Positions 16,937 to 25,379 of a stretch of DNA of 64,000 bases are shown here, piece after piece; position 1 is the stretch's first letter, and the number at the start of each line of letters is the position of its first letter. Source of the stretch: Spirosoma panaciterrae DSM 21099 (GTDB lineage Bacteria; Bacteroidota; Bacteroidia; Cytophagales; Spirosomataceae); contig NZ_KB893239.1 in the NCBI RefSeq assembly GCF_000374025.1, forward strand, positions 124,001 through 188,000. The letters run 5' to 3'. Both the position numbers and the translations under genes were made by a program. The notes beneath the pieces are model-generated. The model was not told the DNA's origin. It was given only the letters and a program-made list of their open reading frames with translations, and made no database searches.

Positions 16937-17087
16937 CGTAAATCTACAGGTTTTCCTATAGATACAAAATATAGGTTTTTCTGAACGGAAATCCGGGCAT
17001 TTCCCGATTTCTCACCGAGGCCCCATCCGCCAACTTTGTATCAGTCAAAACGACAACAACTTTTCACCTCAAGATAGATACGAAATC

Positions 17088-18794
17088 ATGGCAACGATTG
17101 TAAACCGCTACGTAATCCGCCACCTCTCTGGCACCAAAGCGAATCAAGTCGAAGAGTTCGACTACAAGAAGTACAATGAACTGACCTTTGGTCGGGCGGC
17201 TACCAATGTGGTCCGATTCGACCCCGAACGAGACGCAGCCGTTTCTCGCGAACATGGCAAAATTGTCCGGGAAGCCGGTAAAGAGTTCGCCTTCACACTG
17301 GTCGATAACAATTCGCGGAATGGCATTTTTGTCAACAAAAGCCGTATTGCCGGTTCGTCCCCGATTCAACCAGGCGACGAAATCCAGTTGGGTCAGGGCG
17401 GGCCGGTATTCCAGTTCGATTTGAACCCTCGTCCGGCCGAGCTGATGATGAGCACACGCGTAGTCGACATTCCCACCTCCATAAAACCCACGACAGAACT
17501 GAGCCTTGCCGAAACCGTAGCGGCTGGCTCTTCGAACGACAATGAGATGGCGGTTCCGCACAAAGTGGGGTTGGGCAAACAGACGGTAGAACGGATGATG
17601 ATGACCGAGCGCCGGAAAACCAACAAGTCGGTACTGGTCGGTGTAGCTGCTCTGCTAGTTGTGCTCTCCGGTTTAGCGTATGCGTTCAAAGATAAAATCA
17701 AACCCGAAGTAAAAACGATAACGATCCACCAGCACGACACCACGAAAATTATCGAACCCGTTAAGGAGGGCCTTAGCCCCGAACAGATCGCTTCAGAAAA
17801 CACGGGTAAAGTGGTATTCATCGAATTTGGCTACAAACTGGTTCATACGACGGGCGAAGACATTTACCATGAATACATGCCGATCAAGCTAAAGGATGGC
17901 TCAATCATCAACAAAGCCGTGTACATCGAAACCGCTCCGGGCAAAATAGAGCCACTGCTGGGCCTGAAACGAGATGTAGCAGTTGGTAAACCCATTGCGA
18001 TGGTAGGCGCCAGCGGAACCGGATTTGTTATGTCGCCCCAAGGCCATATCATGACGAACCGACACGTGGCAGCCGCCTGGAATTCATACTACAGCTTCCC
18101 GCAGGATGCTTTCCCCGGAATTCTGCTGGTTCAGGGAGCCAAAGGATGGGAAATCAGTGCGCAGCCCGTTCAGGAATTCCGGTGGGTGCCCGGCGAAACC
18201 CAGTTCTTCGGCAAGAAACCCATGTCGGGCAAAATCATCGATGGGGTCAACACCTACATGGATGTTACGTTCAACAAAAATGAACAGCGTTTTCCGGCCC
18301 AGGGTAAGCCCATCGTTTCGCAAAAGCATGACGTGGCCGTTATCAAGATTGACATTGGCGAGTCGCTGACCCCTGTTAAAGTACTCGATGCCGATAAAAC
18401 CATCGCACCTGGTCAGCCAATCACGGTAATGGGTTACCCCGGCATTTCGCCCGATGTGTTCGTAGGTGAGTACTCGTCCGACTTCTCGAACCGCAATCCG
18501 CAAATTGTAAAAGTCCCTGATGCCACCGTAACCCCCGGCTACATTGGGAAGCTGATCCGTGGCCAGGCAGCCGGAAAAGCAGCCGCTTATTACAGCGAAT
18601 TTGGCGACTACTATCAATTGACCGCCAATTCAACGGGTGCTGGTAACAGTGGTGGCCCGGTGTTCGACAAAAATGGCAATACCATCGGTATCTTCTCTGC
18701 CAGCACCAACAGTGGCGATGCAACCCGGATCACCTTCGCCATCCCCATCAAATACGGACTGGAACTGATGGGTCGTCGGCAGGTGGTCGAATAA
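17088..18794 (+). CDS. FHA domain - transmembrane - trypsin-like serine protease fusion
   Basis: A 568-residue protein with three parts. Residues 25-110 form a forkhead-associated (phosphothreonine-binding) domain: LTFGRAATNVVRFDPE, SREHGKI and DNNSRNGIFVN. A single membrane helix follows near residues 183-203 (VLVGVAALLVVLSGLAYAF). Residues 300-568 form an S1C/HtrA-like protease with catalytic His326 (TNRHVAAAW), Asp415 (KHDVAVIKI) and Ser521 (GAGNSGGPVFD). No PDZ domain is seen. The positive-inside pattern suggests the FHA domain faces the cytoplasm and the protease the periplasm. Downstream kinase and phosphatase genes suggest control by Thr phosphorylation, which is an inference. Confidence 0.88.
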   Translation: MATIVNRYVIRHLSGTKANQVEEFDYKKYNELTFGRAATNVVRFDPERDAAVSREHGKIVREAGKEFAFTLVDNNSRNGIFVNKSRIAGSSPIQPGDEIQLGQGGPVFQFDLNPRPAELMMSTRVVDIPTSIKPTTELSLAETVAAGSSNDNEMAVPHKVGLGKQTVERMMMTERRKTNKSVLVGVAALLVVLSGLAYAFKDKIKPEVKTITIHQHDTTKIIEPVKEGLSPEQIASENTGKVVFIEFGYKLVHTTGEDIYHEYMPIKLKDGSIINKAVYIETAPGKIEPLLGLKRDVAVGKPIAMVGASGTGFVMSPQGHIMTNRHVAAAWNSYYSFPQDAFPGILLVQGAKGWEISAQPVQEFRWVPGETQFFGKKPMSGKIIDGVNTYMDVTFNKNEQRFPAQGKPIVSQKHDVAVIKIDIGESLTPVKVLDADKTIAPGQPITVMGYPGISPDVFVGEYSSDFSNRNPQIVKVPDATVTPGYIGKLIRGQAAGKAAAYYSEFGDYYQLTANSTGAGNSGGPVFDKNGNTIGIFSASTNSGDATRITFAIPIKYGLELMGRRQVVE

Positions 18795-18811
18795 AACTAG
18801 TGTACAGCAAC

Positions 18812-18851
18812 CGGCTTACGGGAGCGGAAAGCCCTCAGTTCCCGTAAGCCG
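18812..18851. repeat. Perfect 12-bp stem between FHA-protease and kinase genes
   Basis: CGGCTTACGGGA at 18812-18823 pairs perfectly with 18840-18851 around a 16-nt loop. There is no U-run after it, so it is more likely an mRNA processing or stability element, or a weak attenuator inside the operon, than a strong terminator. Confidence 0.6.
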
Positions 18852-18879
18852 AACAATAAACAATCAAAAAACTAACGTC

Positions 18880-20094
18880 ATGTCACCTGTTCACCCTTTC
18901 CTAAACCGCACCGTTGCTGGCTACCGCCTGACTGAGTATGTAGGGGCCGGTGGTATGGGTGAGGTGTTCAAAGCCACCCATGTCGAAACAGGCAGACAGG
19001 CAGCAGTCAAGGTATTGTACCGCCCCGAATTTGCCGCCCGATTCCGCAACGAAGCACTGGTACAAGCCTCCATTTCGCACCCAAACATTGCCGCCCTGTA
19101 CGATTTCAGTTTCCTGGATGATCGCCCGGCTTTAGTTATTGAATGGATCAGCGGCCTGGGGTTAGACGTTATGATCCAGCGAAAGAATCGATTGAGCAAC
19201 GAAGAAGCCACCCGGATCATCAAACAGACTGCTAAAGCCATGGCTTACCTGCACCAAAAAGGCATTGTACACCGCGATCTGAAGCCATCCAATGTTCAGA
19301 TTCAGCCCAACGGTCAGGTAAAGCTGGTGGATTTCGGGATTGCGAAAGGCCAGTACACTCCTCAGTTGACGAAAGTAGGGTATGCCGTTGGAACCACTGA
19401 ATTTATGGCGCCTGAGCAGTTTCGGGGATCGGTCGATGCCAAATCGGATGTGTGGGCACTGGGCGTTATGCTTTATGAAATGACAACCGGCCACTTACCC
19501 TTCAACGCTACAAATCCGCTTCTGCTGCGGCAACAGATCGAACGAGGCCAATTCACACGTCCTCAATTGCTTAACCCAGCCATCTCGCCCGAATTGGCCG
19601 CCTTGATAAACCAGTGTTTATCTGTAAATTCGGTAAAACGACCAGCCGCCAACGAAATCGAGTCGATCCTGGAACAGCCTGCTGAATCGGGGTACCGGAT
19701 CGAAAAAGCATGGGCTCAGTTCAACCTGCCGGCCGTCGACTGGTCTTTTGCCTTCCAGTCGTTTCGCTATTGGTTGTTAGCCGGGTTAGCTGGTATTGGT
19801 ATCCTCATCCTGCTGAACAGTATGCACACTGAACCCGAACCCACCAATCGAACAGTGGATAAACCCGTAAAACCGAATGTTCAGTATGAACAGGTAAAAG
19901 TCGAAGTACTCAACGCTGATTATGAGCTTGAACTGGTTTCGCCCGACGGGAGCGTACAATCGCAGGAACCGTTTGTGGTGAACCGAAAACCTGGTCAGCC
20001 TACTCCCATTACCATTCGTTACCGGGGTGTTGAGCAGCAGTACACCATACCACCCCAAGTTAAAGACATTTATCAGTGTTATTTCGACCGATAG
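18880..20094 (+). CDS. Membrane-anchored eukaryotic-type Ser/Thr protein kinase
   Basis: A 404-residue protein. The kinase domain (residues 15-270) has the glycine loop VGAGGMGEVFKA, catalytic Lys44 (AAVKVLY), HRDLKPSN with Asp133, DFG at 151-153 and the APE-like MAPEQF, so all key residues are present. A membrane helix lies near residues 288-306 (YWLLAGLAGIGILILLN). About 90 extracytoplasmic residues follow, without PASTA repeats. It is the second gene of a cluster with an FHA-protease, PP2C and another kinase, and its last 14 nt before the next ATG are short, so they are probably cotranscribed. The likely substrates include Thr residues recognised by the FHA domain (inference). Confidence 0.9.
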   Translation: MSPVHPFLNRTVAGYRLTEYVGAGGMGEVFKATHVETGRQAAVKVLYRPEFAARFRNEALVQASISHPNIAALYDFSFLDDRPALVIEWISGLGLDVMIQRKNRLSNEEATRIIKQTAKAMAYLHQKGIVHRDLKPSNVQIQPNGQVKLVDFGIAKGQYTPQLTKVGYAVGTTEFMAPEQFRGSVDAKSDVWALGVMLYEMTTGHLPFNATNPLLLRQQIERGQFTRPQLLNPAISPELAALINQCLSVNSVKRPAANEIESILEQPAESGYRIEKAWAQFNLPAVDWSFAFQSFRYWLLAGLAGIGILILLNSMHTEPEPTNRTVDKPVKPNVQYEQVKVEVLNADYELELVSPDGSVQSQEPFVVNRKPGQPTPITIRYRGVEQQYTIPPQVKDIYQCYFDR

Positions 20095-20107
20095 CAACGA
20101 CATCAGC

Positions 20108-21052
20108 ATGAAAAATTTCTTCAAATGGCTATTTGGGCAAGACGAGCCAACAACGCTGCCGGAAACAGCCGAATCGGTAATCGACCAACCAACTCAGGTC
20201 ACTTCGCCACCAGTCGTCACAACTCAGGCCGATGAAATCAATGCCGTGGTGGTTTCTGACCTGGGAAATGTACGCCAGAACAATGAAGATACCGGGCTGT
20301 TTGTCCGGCTGGCCGACGAAGGGCTTCGGCGAATCAAAGGACACCTGCTCCTGGTAGCGGATGGCATGGGCGGCCATCTGGCCGGAGAAGTAGCCAGTCA
20401 GATGGCCGCCGAAATCATAAACCGGGAATACTTTCAGCACAACGAAAACATCGAAAAAAGCCTGGGTCGGGCGTTTCAGGTGGCGAACCGACAGATCTTC
20501 GACGAAGCTCGGCAGCACGACACCTTCCGGGGTATGGGCACCACCTGCACGGCTATCGTGGTCCACGACCATCAGCTCTATTTTGCCCATGTTGGCGATA
20601 GCCGGGCGTATCTGTTCAAATCGGGGCAATTGATTCAGTTAACCCAGGATCACACGTATATTCAGGAATTACTGCGAAAAGGGGGGATAACGCCCGAAGC
20701 GGCCGCCAGCCATCCCGAACGTAATGTACTGACACAGGCCATGGGAACCAAAGCCGATATCCGGGTCGATCTGGGCCGCTGCATTCTTCCCTTCGACCAG
20801 GGCGACCGGCTGATGCTCTGCTCCGATGGCCTGTACGAGTACTGTCTGGAAGCCGATTTCAGCCGTGTGTTGCAACAGACTGACCTGCACGATGCCGCCA
20901 ACGAACTGGTCCATTTGGCCAAAAGCCGGGGTGGGCACGACAACATTACGATTGTGCTGGCCGAACGCATCAACGCCGACCAGGGTGCTGTTCCGAAAGA
21001 AACCCGCGAATTCGATTTGCCTTTCACCCGTGATGTCGAACTCCCTCAATGA
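20108..21052 (+). CDS. PP2C-family Ser/Thr protein phosphatase
   Basis: From the ATG at 20108 it has 314 residues. A frame start at 20027 inside the kinase gene is rejected because it would overlap that gene by 68 nt with unrelated residues. After a 60-residue Thr/Pro-rich linker, the PP2C motifs appear in order: SDLGNVRQNNEDTG, LLVADGMGGHLAGE (metal-binding Asp and Gly), GMGTTCTAI, AHVGDSRAY, RLMLCSDGLYEY and GGHDNITIVLAER. There is no membrane segment. It should remove phosphates placed by the flanking kinases. The stop overlaps the next start (ATGA at 21049-21052), which suggests translational coupling. Confidence 0.92.
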   Translation: MKNFFKWLFGQDEPTTLPETAESVIDQPTQVTSPPVVTTQADEINAVVVSDLGNVRQNNEDTGLFVRLADEGLRRIKGHLLLVADGMGGHLAGEVASQMAAEIINREYFQHNENIEKSLGRAFQVANRQIFDEARQHDTFRGMGTTCTAIVVHDHQLYFAHVGDSRAYLFKSGQLIQLTQDHTYIQELLRKGGITPEAAASHPERNVLTQAMGTKADIRVDLGRCILPFDQGDRLMLCSDGLYEYCLEADFSRVLQQTDLHDAANELVHLAKSRGGHDNITIVLAERINADQGAVPKETREFDLPFTRDVELPQ

Positions 21053-22875
21053 CTACTACTATGCAATCCCCCATGCGAGGCCGATTAATCCACCATTACC
21101 GCGTTGAATCACTGCTGGGTGAGGGCGGAATGGGGACCGTTTACCAGGCCATCGATACCCATCTCGAACGTCCGGTAGCCGTCAAGATGCTGCATCCGCA
21201 CCTCGTCAGTCAGACCTCGTTTATGGAACGTTTCCGCAACGAAGCGCTGATTCTGGCTCGGCTCAACCATCCCAATATTGCCGTCGTTTACAATTTTCTG
21301 CAGGATGGAGCGGACTATTTTATGGCGATGGAATTTGTAGAAGGCGACAGTCTGGAAGCGCTGATCCGTAAAACAGGGGCATTATCGGCTCCGGTCGCAG
21401 CCGAAATTGTCAGGCAAGGTCTTGAGGGCCTTTCTCATGCCCACCGGAAAGGTATTTTACACCGTGACATTAAACCCGCCAACCTGATGCTGACGCCCGA
21501 GGGAACGGTAAAGCTGATGGACTTTGGCATTGCCCGCGTTATTGGAAACCAACGGCTAACCCAGGTAAATCGCATCGTTGGTACACTCGAATACATGGCT
21601 CCCGAACTGGTGCAGGGTGAAGCGCCATCGGCAGCTTCCGACCTGTATGCCATGGGGATTCTGCTGTATGAGCTACTATCGGGAAAGCTGCCCTTTGCCA
21701 GCCGTACCGATTACGCACTGATGCAGGCTATCGTTCAGGAAAAGCCTACGGCACTTCGGAAACTGAACCCGCAGGTGCCCAAAGAGCTGGAAGCCATCGT
21801 TCACAAAGCGCTCGATAAAAATCCAGCCAGACGGTTTACGGATGCCAAAGAATTCCAGAAAGCACTGCAACCGTACTATTCGCAATTGGCTATCCTCGAC
21901 CCATCCAGGCTGGTCGCTTCAACGCCTGCGCCTACAACCGATGTATGGAACATCCAGCCCATACGGCAAACGGTACTGGCAGAAACCAAAGTAACGCCTG
22001 CCGCAACAGAGTCGGTCATGGCGCATCCGGCTATGCGATGGGCTTCCGACAACTGGCAAACCTTGTTGGCAGGTGGCCTTACGCTGGTGGCGCTTTTGTT
22101 CATCAGTCTGATCCTTTTCGACCAGTCCGATAAACCCCAAACCACGGCCGAGCAAACGCAAACGGTTGTTCCTCAACAAAAGAAACAAGCGAAGCTAAAA
22201 CAACCTGAAGCGGTAACCGATCAGCCCAAAACGGAGGTAGCTCTGGCTTCAGAAACGCCAACTACGATCTCATCCCCGCCCCCAACGCAACCCAAAACCG
22301 TTACGCCCATTCCGGTAGAGAAGAAAGAAAAAACACCCCAACCCAAAACCGTACTCCCCAGGCAGTATGTTGCCGGACCGACCGAGGTCAAAAAATCGGG
22401 AACCGGATCGCCTGTAACGCCCTCTGAAACACCTGTCAATCCGATCACACCCGCTACCAAATCGGAACATACACCCGAAACAGTAGCTCCAAAAACAACC
22501 GCTCGAAAATCAATTGTCATCCGGCGCTTGCGGGTCAATCTGGCGCTGCTGGACGGGCTGTCGTCGGATGCTTCGCAGGAAGGTCAATCGATTCGTTTTC
22601 GGGTCACTGAACCCGTTGTCAGTGAGGGCGAAGTAGTCATTCAGAGCGGGGCCATAGCCTATGGCGAAGTAAGTCGTATCAAACGGGCCGATGGCGAGAT
22701 GTTCCGCAAACGAAGCTTGCTGGAGTTTCGCATCAACAGCGTGGAAGCCGCCAATGGCAAACGGATCGCCCTGCGGTCGGCCACCATCAGTGATGAAGCC
22801 AAAGGACAGGCAGTACTTTTTCACCCCGGTCAAACCTTCGAGGTGCGCACGGGCGACGACGTATTAACTTTTTAG
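21049..22875 (+). CDS. Membrane-anchored Ser/Thr protein kinase with C-terminal beta domain
   Basis: A 608-residue protein. The kinase domain has LLGEGGMGTVYQA, Lys46, ILHRDIKPANL with Asp140, DFG at 158-160 and EYMAPELV. A membrane helix lies near residues 343-362 (LLAGGLTLVALLFISLILF). Residues 370-495 are Pro/Thr/Lys-rich and probably span the periplasm. The last 105 residues form a compact domain (IRFRVTEPVV, GAIAYGEVSRIKR, FRINSVEAANGKRI) like the small beta domain found at the C terminus of several Bacteroidota envelope and conjugation proteins; its function is unknown. The start overlaps the PP2C stop by 4 nt. Confidence 0.9.
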   Translation: MTTTMQSPMRGRLIHHYRVESLLGEGGMGTVYQAIDTHLERPVAVKMLHPHLVSQTSFMERFRNEALILARLNHPNIAVVYNFLQDGADYFMAMEFVEGDSLEALIRKTGALSAPVAAEIVRQGLEGLSHAHRKGILHRDIKPANLMLTPEGTVKLMDFGIARVIGNQRLTQVNRIVGTLEYMAPELVQGEAPSAASDLYAMGILLYELLSGKLPFASRTDYALMQAIVQEKPTALRKLNPQVPKELEAIVHKALDKNPARRFTDAKEFQKALQPYYSQLAILDPSRLVASTPAPTTDVWNIQPIRQTVLAETKVTPAATESVMAHPAMRWASDNWQTLLAGGLTLVALLFISLILFDQSDKPQTTAEQTQTVVPQQKKQAKLKQPEAVTDQPKTEVALASETPTTISSPPPTQPKTVTPIPVEKKEKTPQPKTVLPRQYVAGPTEVKKSGTGSPVTPSETPVNPITPATKSEHTPETVAPKTTARKSIVIRRLRVNLALLDGLSSDASQEGQSIRFRVTEPVVSEGEVVIQSGAIAYGEVSRIKRADGEMFRKRSLLEFRINSVEAANGKRIALRSATISDEAKGQAVLFHPGQTFEVRTGDDVLTF

Positions 22876-22913
22876 ATCAGACTATTTATTCACCTACTTA
22901 ACGCATCTTCCTC

Positions 22914-23552
22914 ATGCAATTTCTCCGTATTTCCTTTCTTCTTCTGGGTATTAATCTGCTTTCATCGGGTACGCTTTGGGCACAAACCATTCGTCAACGA
23001 TCGACCACCGAAGGGTTAAGCCTGGGTTTACAGGGGCACTATATGGGCTGGTCATCGGACTACTTTCAGTTTCTGGATGAAAATGCAGGCTCAGGTCCCG
23101 GTATCGGTGGGCGGGTAGGGTACGGTCTGAACCAACGCTACGAAGTGTTTGGCCAGTACGACTACACAAGCCTGAACTCCGATAAAATAGCGGGCAAATC
23201 GTTCCATTTTTCCCATCTGACGGGTGGCGTTCGGTTCAACTTTTCGGCTACTACCCGTGCTTTACGTCCCTATGCCGAGCTGGGCTATGTCTATCAAACC
23301 GGGAAAGCGGATCAGGTTCTTAACGTGAGTGGTGGGCGCGATAATCTGATTTTCAAAGGGGGAGCCTTACACGTTGGGGCGGGCCTACAGTATTTTGTGG
23401 CACTTCCGGTGGCTATAACCTTGAATGGTAGCTTTCAGACCCTGGGCAAATACCCTGTCTCGCTGAACGGTTTCGATCTCAACCAAAAGGCCGATGTAAC
23501 CTCATTCCGCATCTCAGCAGGGGTAGCCGTGTATTTGAGTGAATTGTTTTAG
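22914..23552 (+). CDS. Outer-membrane beta-barrel protein
   Basis: A 212-residue protein with a signal peptide (MQFLRISFLLLGINLLSSGTLWAQ) and alternating amphipathic strands typical of an eight-stranded barrel: GLSLGLQGHYMGWS, YEVFGQYDYTS, GGVRFNFSA, PYAELGYVYQTG and a closing AGVAVYLSELF. It resembles the OmpA-like or OMP_b-brl group without peptidoglycan-binding domain. It is 38 nt downstream of the second kinase in the same direction, so it may belong to the phosphorylation cluster. Its stop codon overlaps that of the convergent ogt gene by four bases. Confidence 0.75.
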   Translation: MQFLRISFLLLGINLLSSGTLWAQTIRQRSTTEGLSLGLQGHYMGWSSDYFQFLDENAGSGPGIGGRVGYGLNQRYEVFGQYDYTSLNSDKIAGKSFHFSHLTGGVRFNFSATTRALRPYAELGYVYQTGKADQVLNVSGGRDNLIFKGGALHVGAGLQYFVALPVAITLNGSFQTLGKYPVSLNGFDLNQKADVTSFRISAGVAVYLSELF

Positions 23553-24052
23553 AACAAACTCAACTGGCCCGATTTGGCGAAAGCACCTTCATGCTCCAGC
23601 AACCATTGCTTTCGCCATAAGCCGCCTGCATACCCGGTCAATGAACCATCTGATCCAATGATCCGGTGGCAGGGCACAACAATCCAAAGCGGATTCCGGC
23701 CGTTGGCGGCTGCTACGGCCCGGATTGCTTTTTCATCGCCAATACGTCGTGATAGCGCCAGATACGACTGTGTGGTTCCGAACGGCACATTGAGTAAAGC
23801 CTTCCAAACGGTTTGCTGAAACTCGGTCCCAGCCGGATTCATCCGAAAATCAAATGTTTGTCTGGTACCGGCAAAGTATTCCTGCAATTGCTGTACTGCC
23901 TGCCTAACCGGATCGGCTATTGCCTGATCTTCCTTGTTTTCCGGGGCTTCTTCGGCTTGCGAAACATCGGTGCAGGAAATCACTGAAACGCCATTGGCAT
24001 CGCCCGAAACCCGAACCCAACCCAGGGGCGACTCAAATACGACGGTGTTCAT
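23549..24052 (-). CDS. ogt: Methylated-DNA--protein-cysteine methyltransferase
   Basis: A 167-residue protein that repairs O6-alkylguanine by moving the alkyl group to its own Cys. The active-site motif VVPCHRIIGSDGSLTGYAGG has Cys128, and the helix-turn-helix part is in VWKALLNVPFGTTQSYLALS with RAVAAANGRNP. Length and layout match Ogt, without the Ada N-terminal domain. It is the last gene of a minus-strand series (zwf, cupin, pgl, ogt), but a hairpin separates it from pgl. Confidence 0.93.
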   Translation of the reverse strand: MNTVVFESPLGWVRVSGDANGVSVISCTDVSQAEEAPENKEDQAIADPVRQAVQQLQEYFAGTRQTFDFRMNPAGTEFQQTVWKALLNVPFGTTQSYLALSRRIGDEKAIRAVAAANGRNPLWIVVPCHRIIGSDGSLTGYAGGLWRKQWLLEHEGAFAKSGQLSLF

Positions 24053-24085
24053 GGCAGATGGTTTATAATCCGTTGCAAATGATTG

Positions 24086-24150
24086 AACCGCAAAGACGCA
24101 AGGGCGCGAAGAACACGGTCTTTTTTCCCATTCTTTGCGTCTTTGCGGTT
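24086..24150. repeat. Inverted repeat of the GCAAAGACGCAA type between pgl and ogt
   Basis: A 16-bp perfect arm AACCGCAAAGACGCAA at 24086-24101 pairs with 24135-24150 around a 33-nt loop. The arm itself is a quasi-repeat (GCAAAG-GCAAG-GCGAAG with 8-11 nt spacing) that continues towards the loop. It could end transcripts of pgl or stabilise mRNA ends; U-runs are present only inside the loop. Confidence 0.75.
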
Positions 24151-24160
24151 TAGCTTCATT

Positions 24161-24889
24161 CTATCTCTTCGTAATCAACTCAGCCGCCTGGGTGTCGACC
24201 AGCCAGATGAGTTCGCCCTGTGTCGGTTTAATGACCTGCGATGGGTACTGGTCCGGGTCGTATTCCCCCTCCAGTACTTCTTTAAGGGGAGCTGCTTTCT
24301 TGGGACCAGCCACTAAAAATGCGACACAACTGGCCCGGTTCACAAGAGGGGCAGTCAGCGTGAGCCGGTACATAGCCTGCTGGGTCAGAAAAAAGGCTTT
24401 GGTCCAGGCTGTTTGTTCATGAACGACTTCGGTACCGGGAAACAACGAGAGCGTATGCCCATCGTCGCCCATACCGAGCAGCACCAGATCGAACGTTGGG
24501 CCCGTATCACCAAAATAGTCATGTAAAACCCGGTCATAATCGGCCGCTGCGGCATCAGGCTCCAGATCAGTTCGCCATACGTGTATCTGGCTTTCAGGCG
24601 TGTAGACGTGACCCAGCAACGTATCATAGGCCATCCCGGCATTGCTCTGAGGATCATCGATCGGTACGTATCGTTCGTCGCCCCAGAAGACGTGCAACTG
24701 TAGCCACGGAATTTGCTCAACATAAGGCGATTTGGCCAGCAGTTCATGCAGTGCTTTAGGGGTGCTGCCGCCCGATAATGCAATGGTAAATCGATCCTGC
24801 TTTTTAAGTACGTCTTTGATACGCTTTGTAATAAACTCTGCTGCTGCTTTTGCCAGATCGGCCGGATTCTTTTTAACAATCAGTTGCAT
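24161..24889 (-). CDS. pgl: 6-phosphogluconolactonase
   Basis: A 242-residue protein of the DevB/SOL type, hydrolysing 6-phosphogluconolactone in the oxidative pentose-phosphate pathway. Visible motifs are ALSGGSTPKALHELLA (phosphate binding), HVFWGDERYVPIDDPQSN and LLGMGDDGHTLSLFPG with the catalytic His. It is downstream of zwf and a cupin gene on the same strand, which supports the assignment. The gap to the cupin contains an inverted repeat. Confidence 0.93.
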   Translation of the reverse strand: MQLIVKKNPADLAKAAAEFITKRIKDVLKKQDRFTIALSGGSTPKALHELLAKSPYVEQIPWLQLHVFWGDERYVPIDDPQSNAGMAYDTLLGHVYTPESQIHVWRTDLEPDAAAADYDRVLHDYFGDTGPTFDLVLLGMGDDGHTLSLFPGTEVVHEQTAWTKAFFLTQQAMYRLTLTAPLVNRASCVAFLVAGPKKAAPLKEVLEGEYDPDQYPSQVIKPTQGELIWLVDTQAAELITKR

Positions 24890-24924
24890 GGATTAATACA
24901 ATTAGGATTCAGGCTGAAACACAG

Positions 24925-24980
24925 AGGCACAGAAACCACAGAGCTTATACGTTTTATCATACTCTATGGTCTCTGTGCCT
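24925..24980. repeat. Inverted repeat of the ACAGAGGCACAGA type between cupin and pgl
   Basis: A 19-nt arm AGGCACAGAAACCACAGAG at 24925-24943 is complementary to 24962-24980 except for two positions. The arm is again built of a short unit (CACAGAG) repeated with 9-10 nt spacing, starting at CACAGAGG near 24920. The loop is 18 nt and A/T-rich. Confidence 0.75.
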
Positions 24981-24997
24981 GTAGTAGTAAATACAGC

Positions 24998-25345
24998 TTA
25001 TGGATTCACGAAGTCTTCGCGCATAGGAGTGAATAGATCGACCAGTACTCCCGCATCCACACAGACCGCCCCATGCCACACATTCGATGGAATGTAATAG
25101 GCATCGCCCTCACGAACCGTACGGGTTTCGTCGCCGATGGTAATCTCGAAAGCCCCACTGGCCACATAACTCATCTGGGTATGATGGTGGCTATGCGGAG
25201 TACCGATACCGCCCGTCTCGAAGGCCACTTTCACCATCATCAGGCTGGCATCGTAGGTCATGATTTTACGCTTCACCCCCTCGCCTACCGTTTCCCACGG
25301 CAGATTCTGGTCATCGACAAATAGGGCCGCTAATTGGGTTGTCAT
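24998..25345 (-). CDS. kdgF: KdgF-like cupin (unsaturated uronate linearising)
   Basis: A 115-residue single cupin. The metal motif HSHHHTQMSYVASGAFE and the second motif YYIPSNVWHGAVCVD, plus the end VDLFTPMREDFV, closely follow KdgF proteins, which convert cyclic 4,5-unsaturated monouronates (from pectin or alginate breakdown) to the linear ketone. It lies between zwf and pgl, not among uronate genes, so the symbol states sequence resemblance; a role on another sugar lactone or acid is possible. It is 34 nt after zwf on the same strand. Confidence 0.7.
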   Translation of the reverse strand: MTTQLAALFVDDQNLPWETVGEGVKRKIMTYDASLMMVKVAFETGGIGTPHSHHHTQMSYVASGAFEITIGDETRTVREGDAYYIPSNVWHGAVCVDAGVLVDLFTPMREDFVNP

Positions 25346-25379
25346 AGGTGCAGTTTCCCGTTTTCTGTTCGTAGTTCAC

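Noticed and set aside
20027-20107. N-terminal extension of the PP2C gene into the kinase gene
   Set aside because: It would overlap the kinase by 68 nt and its residues are a shifted reading of the kinase tail.
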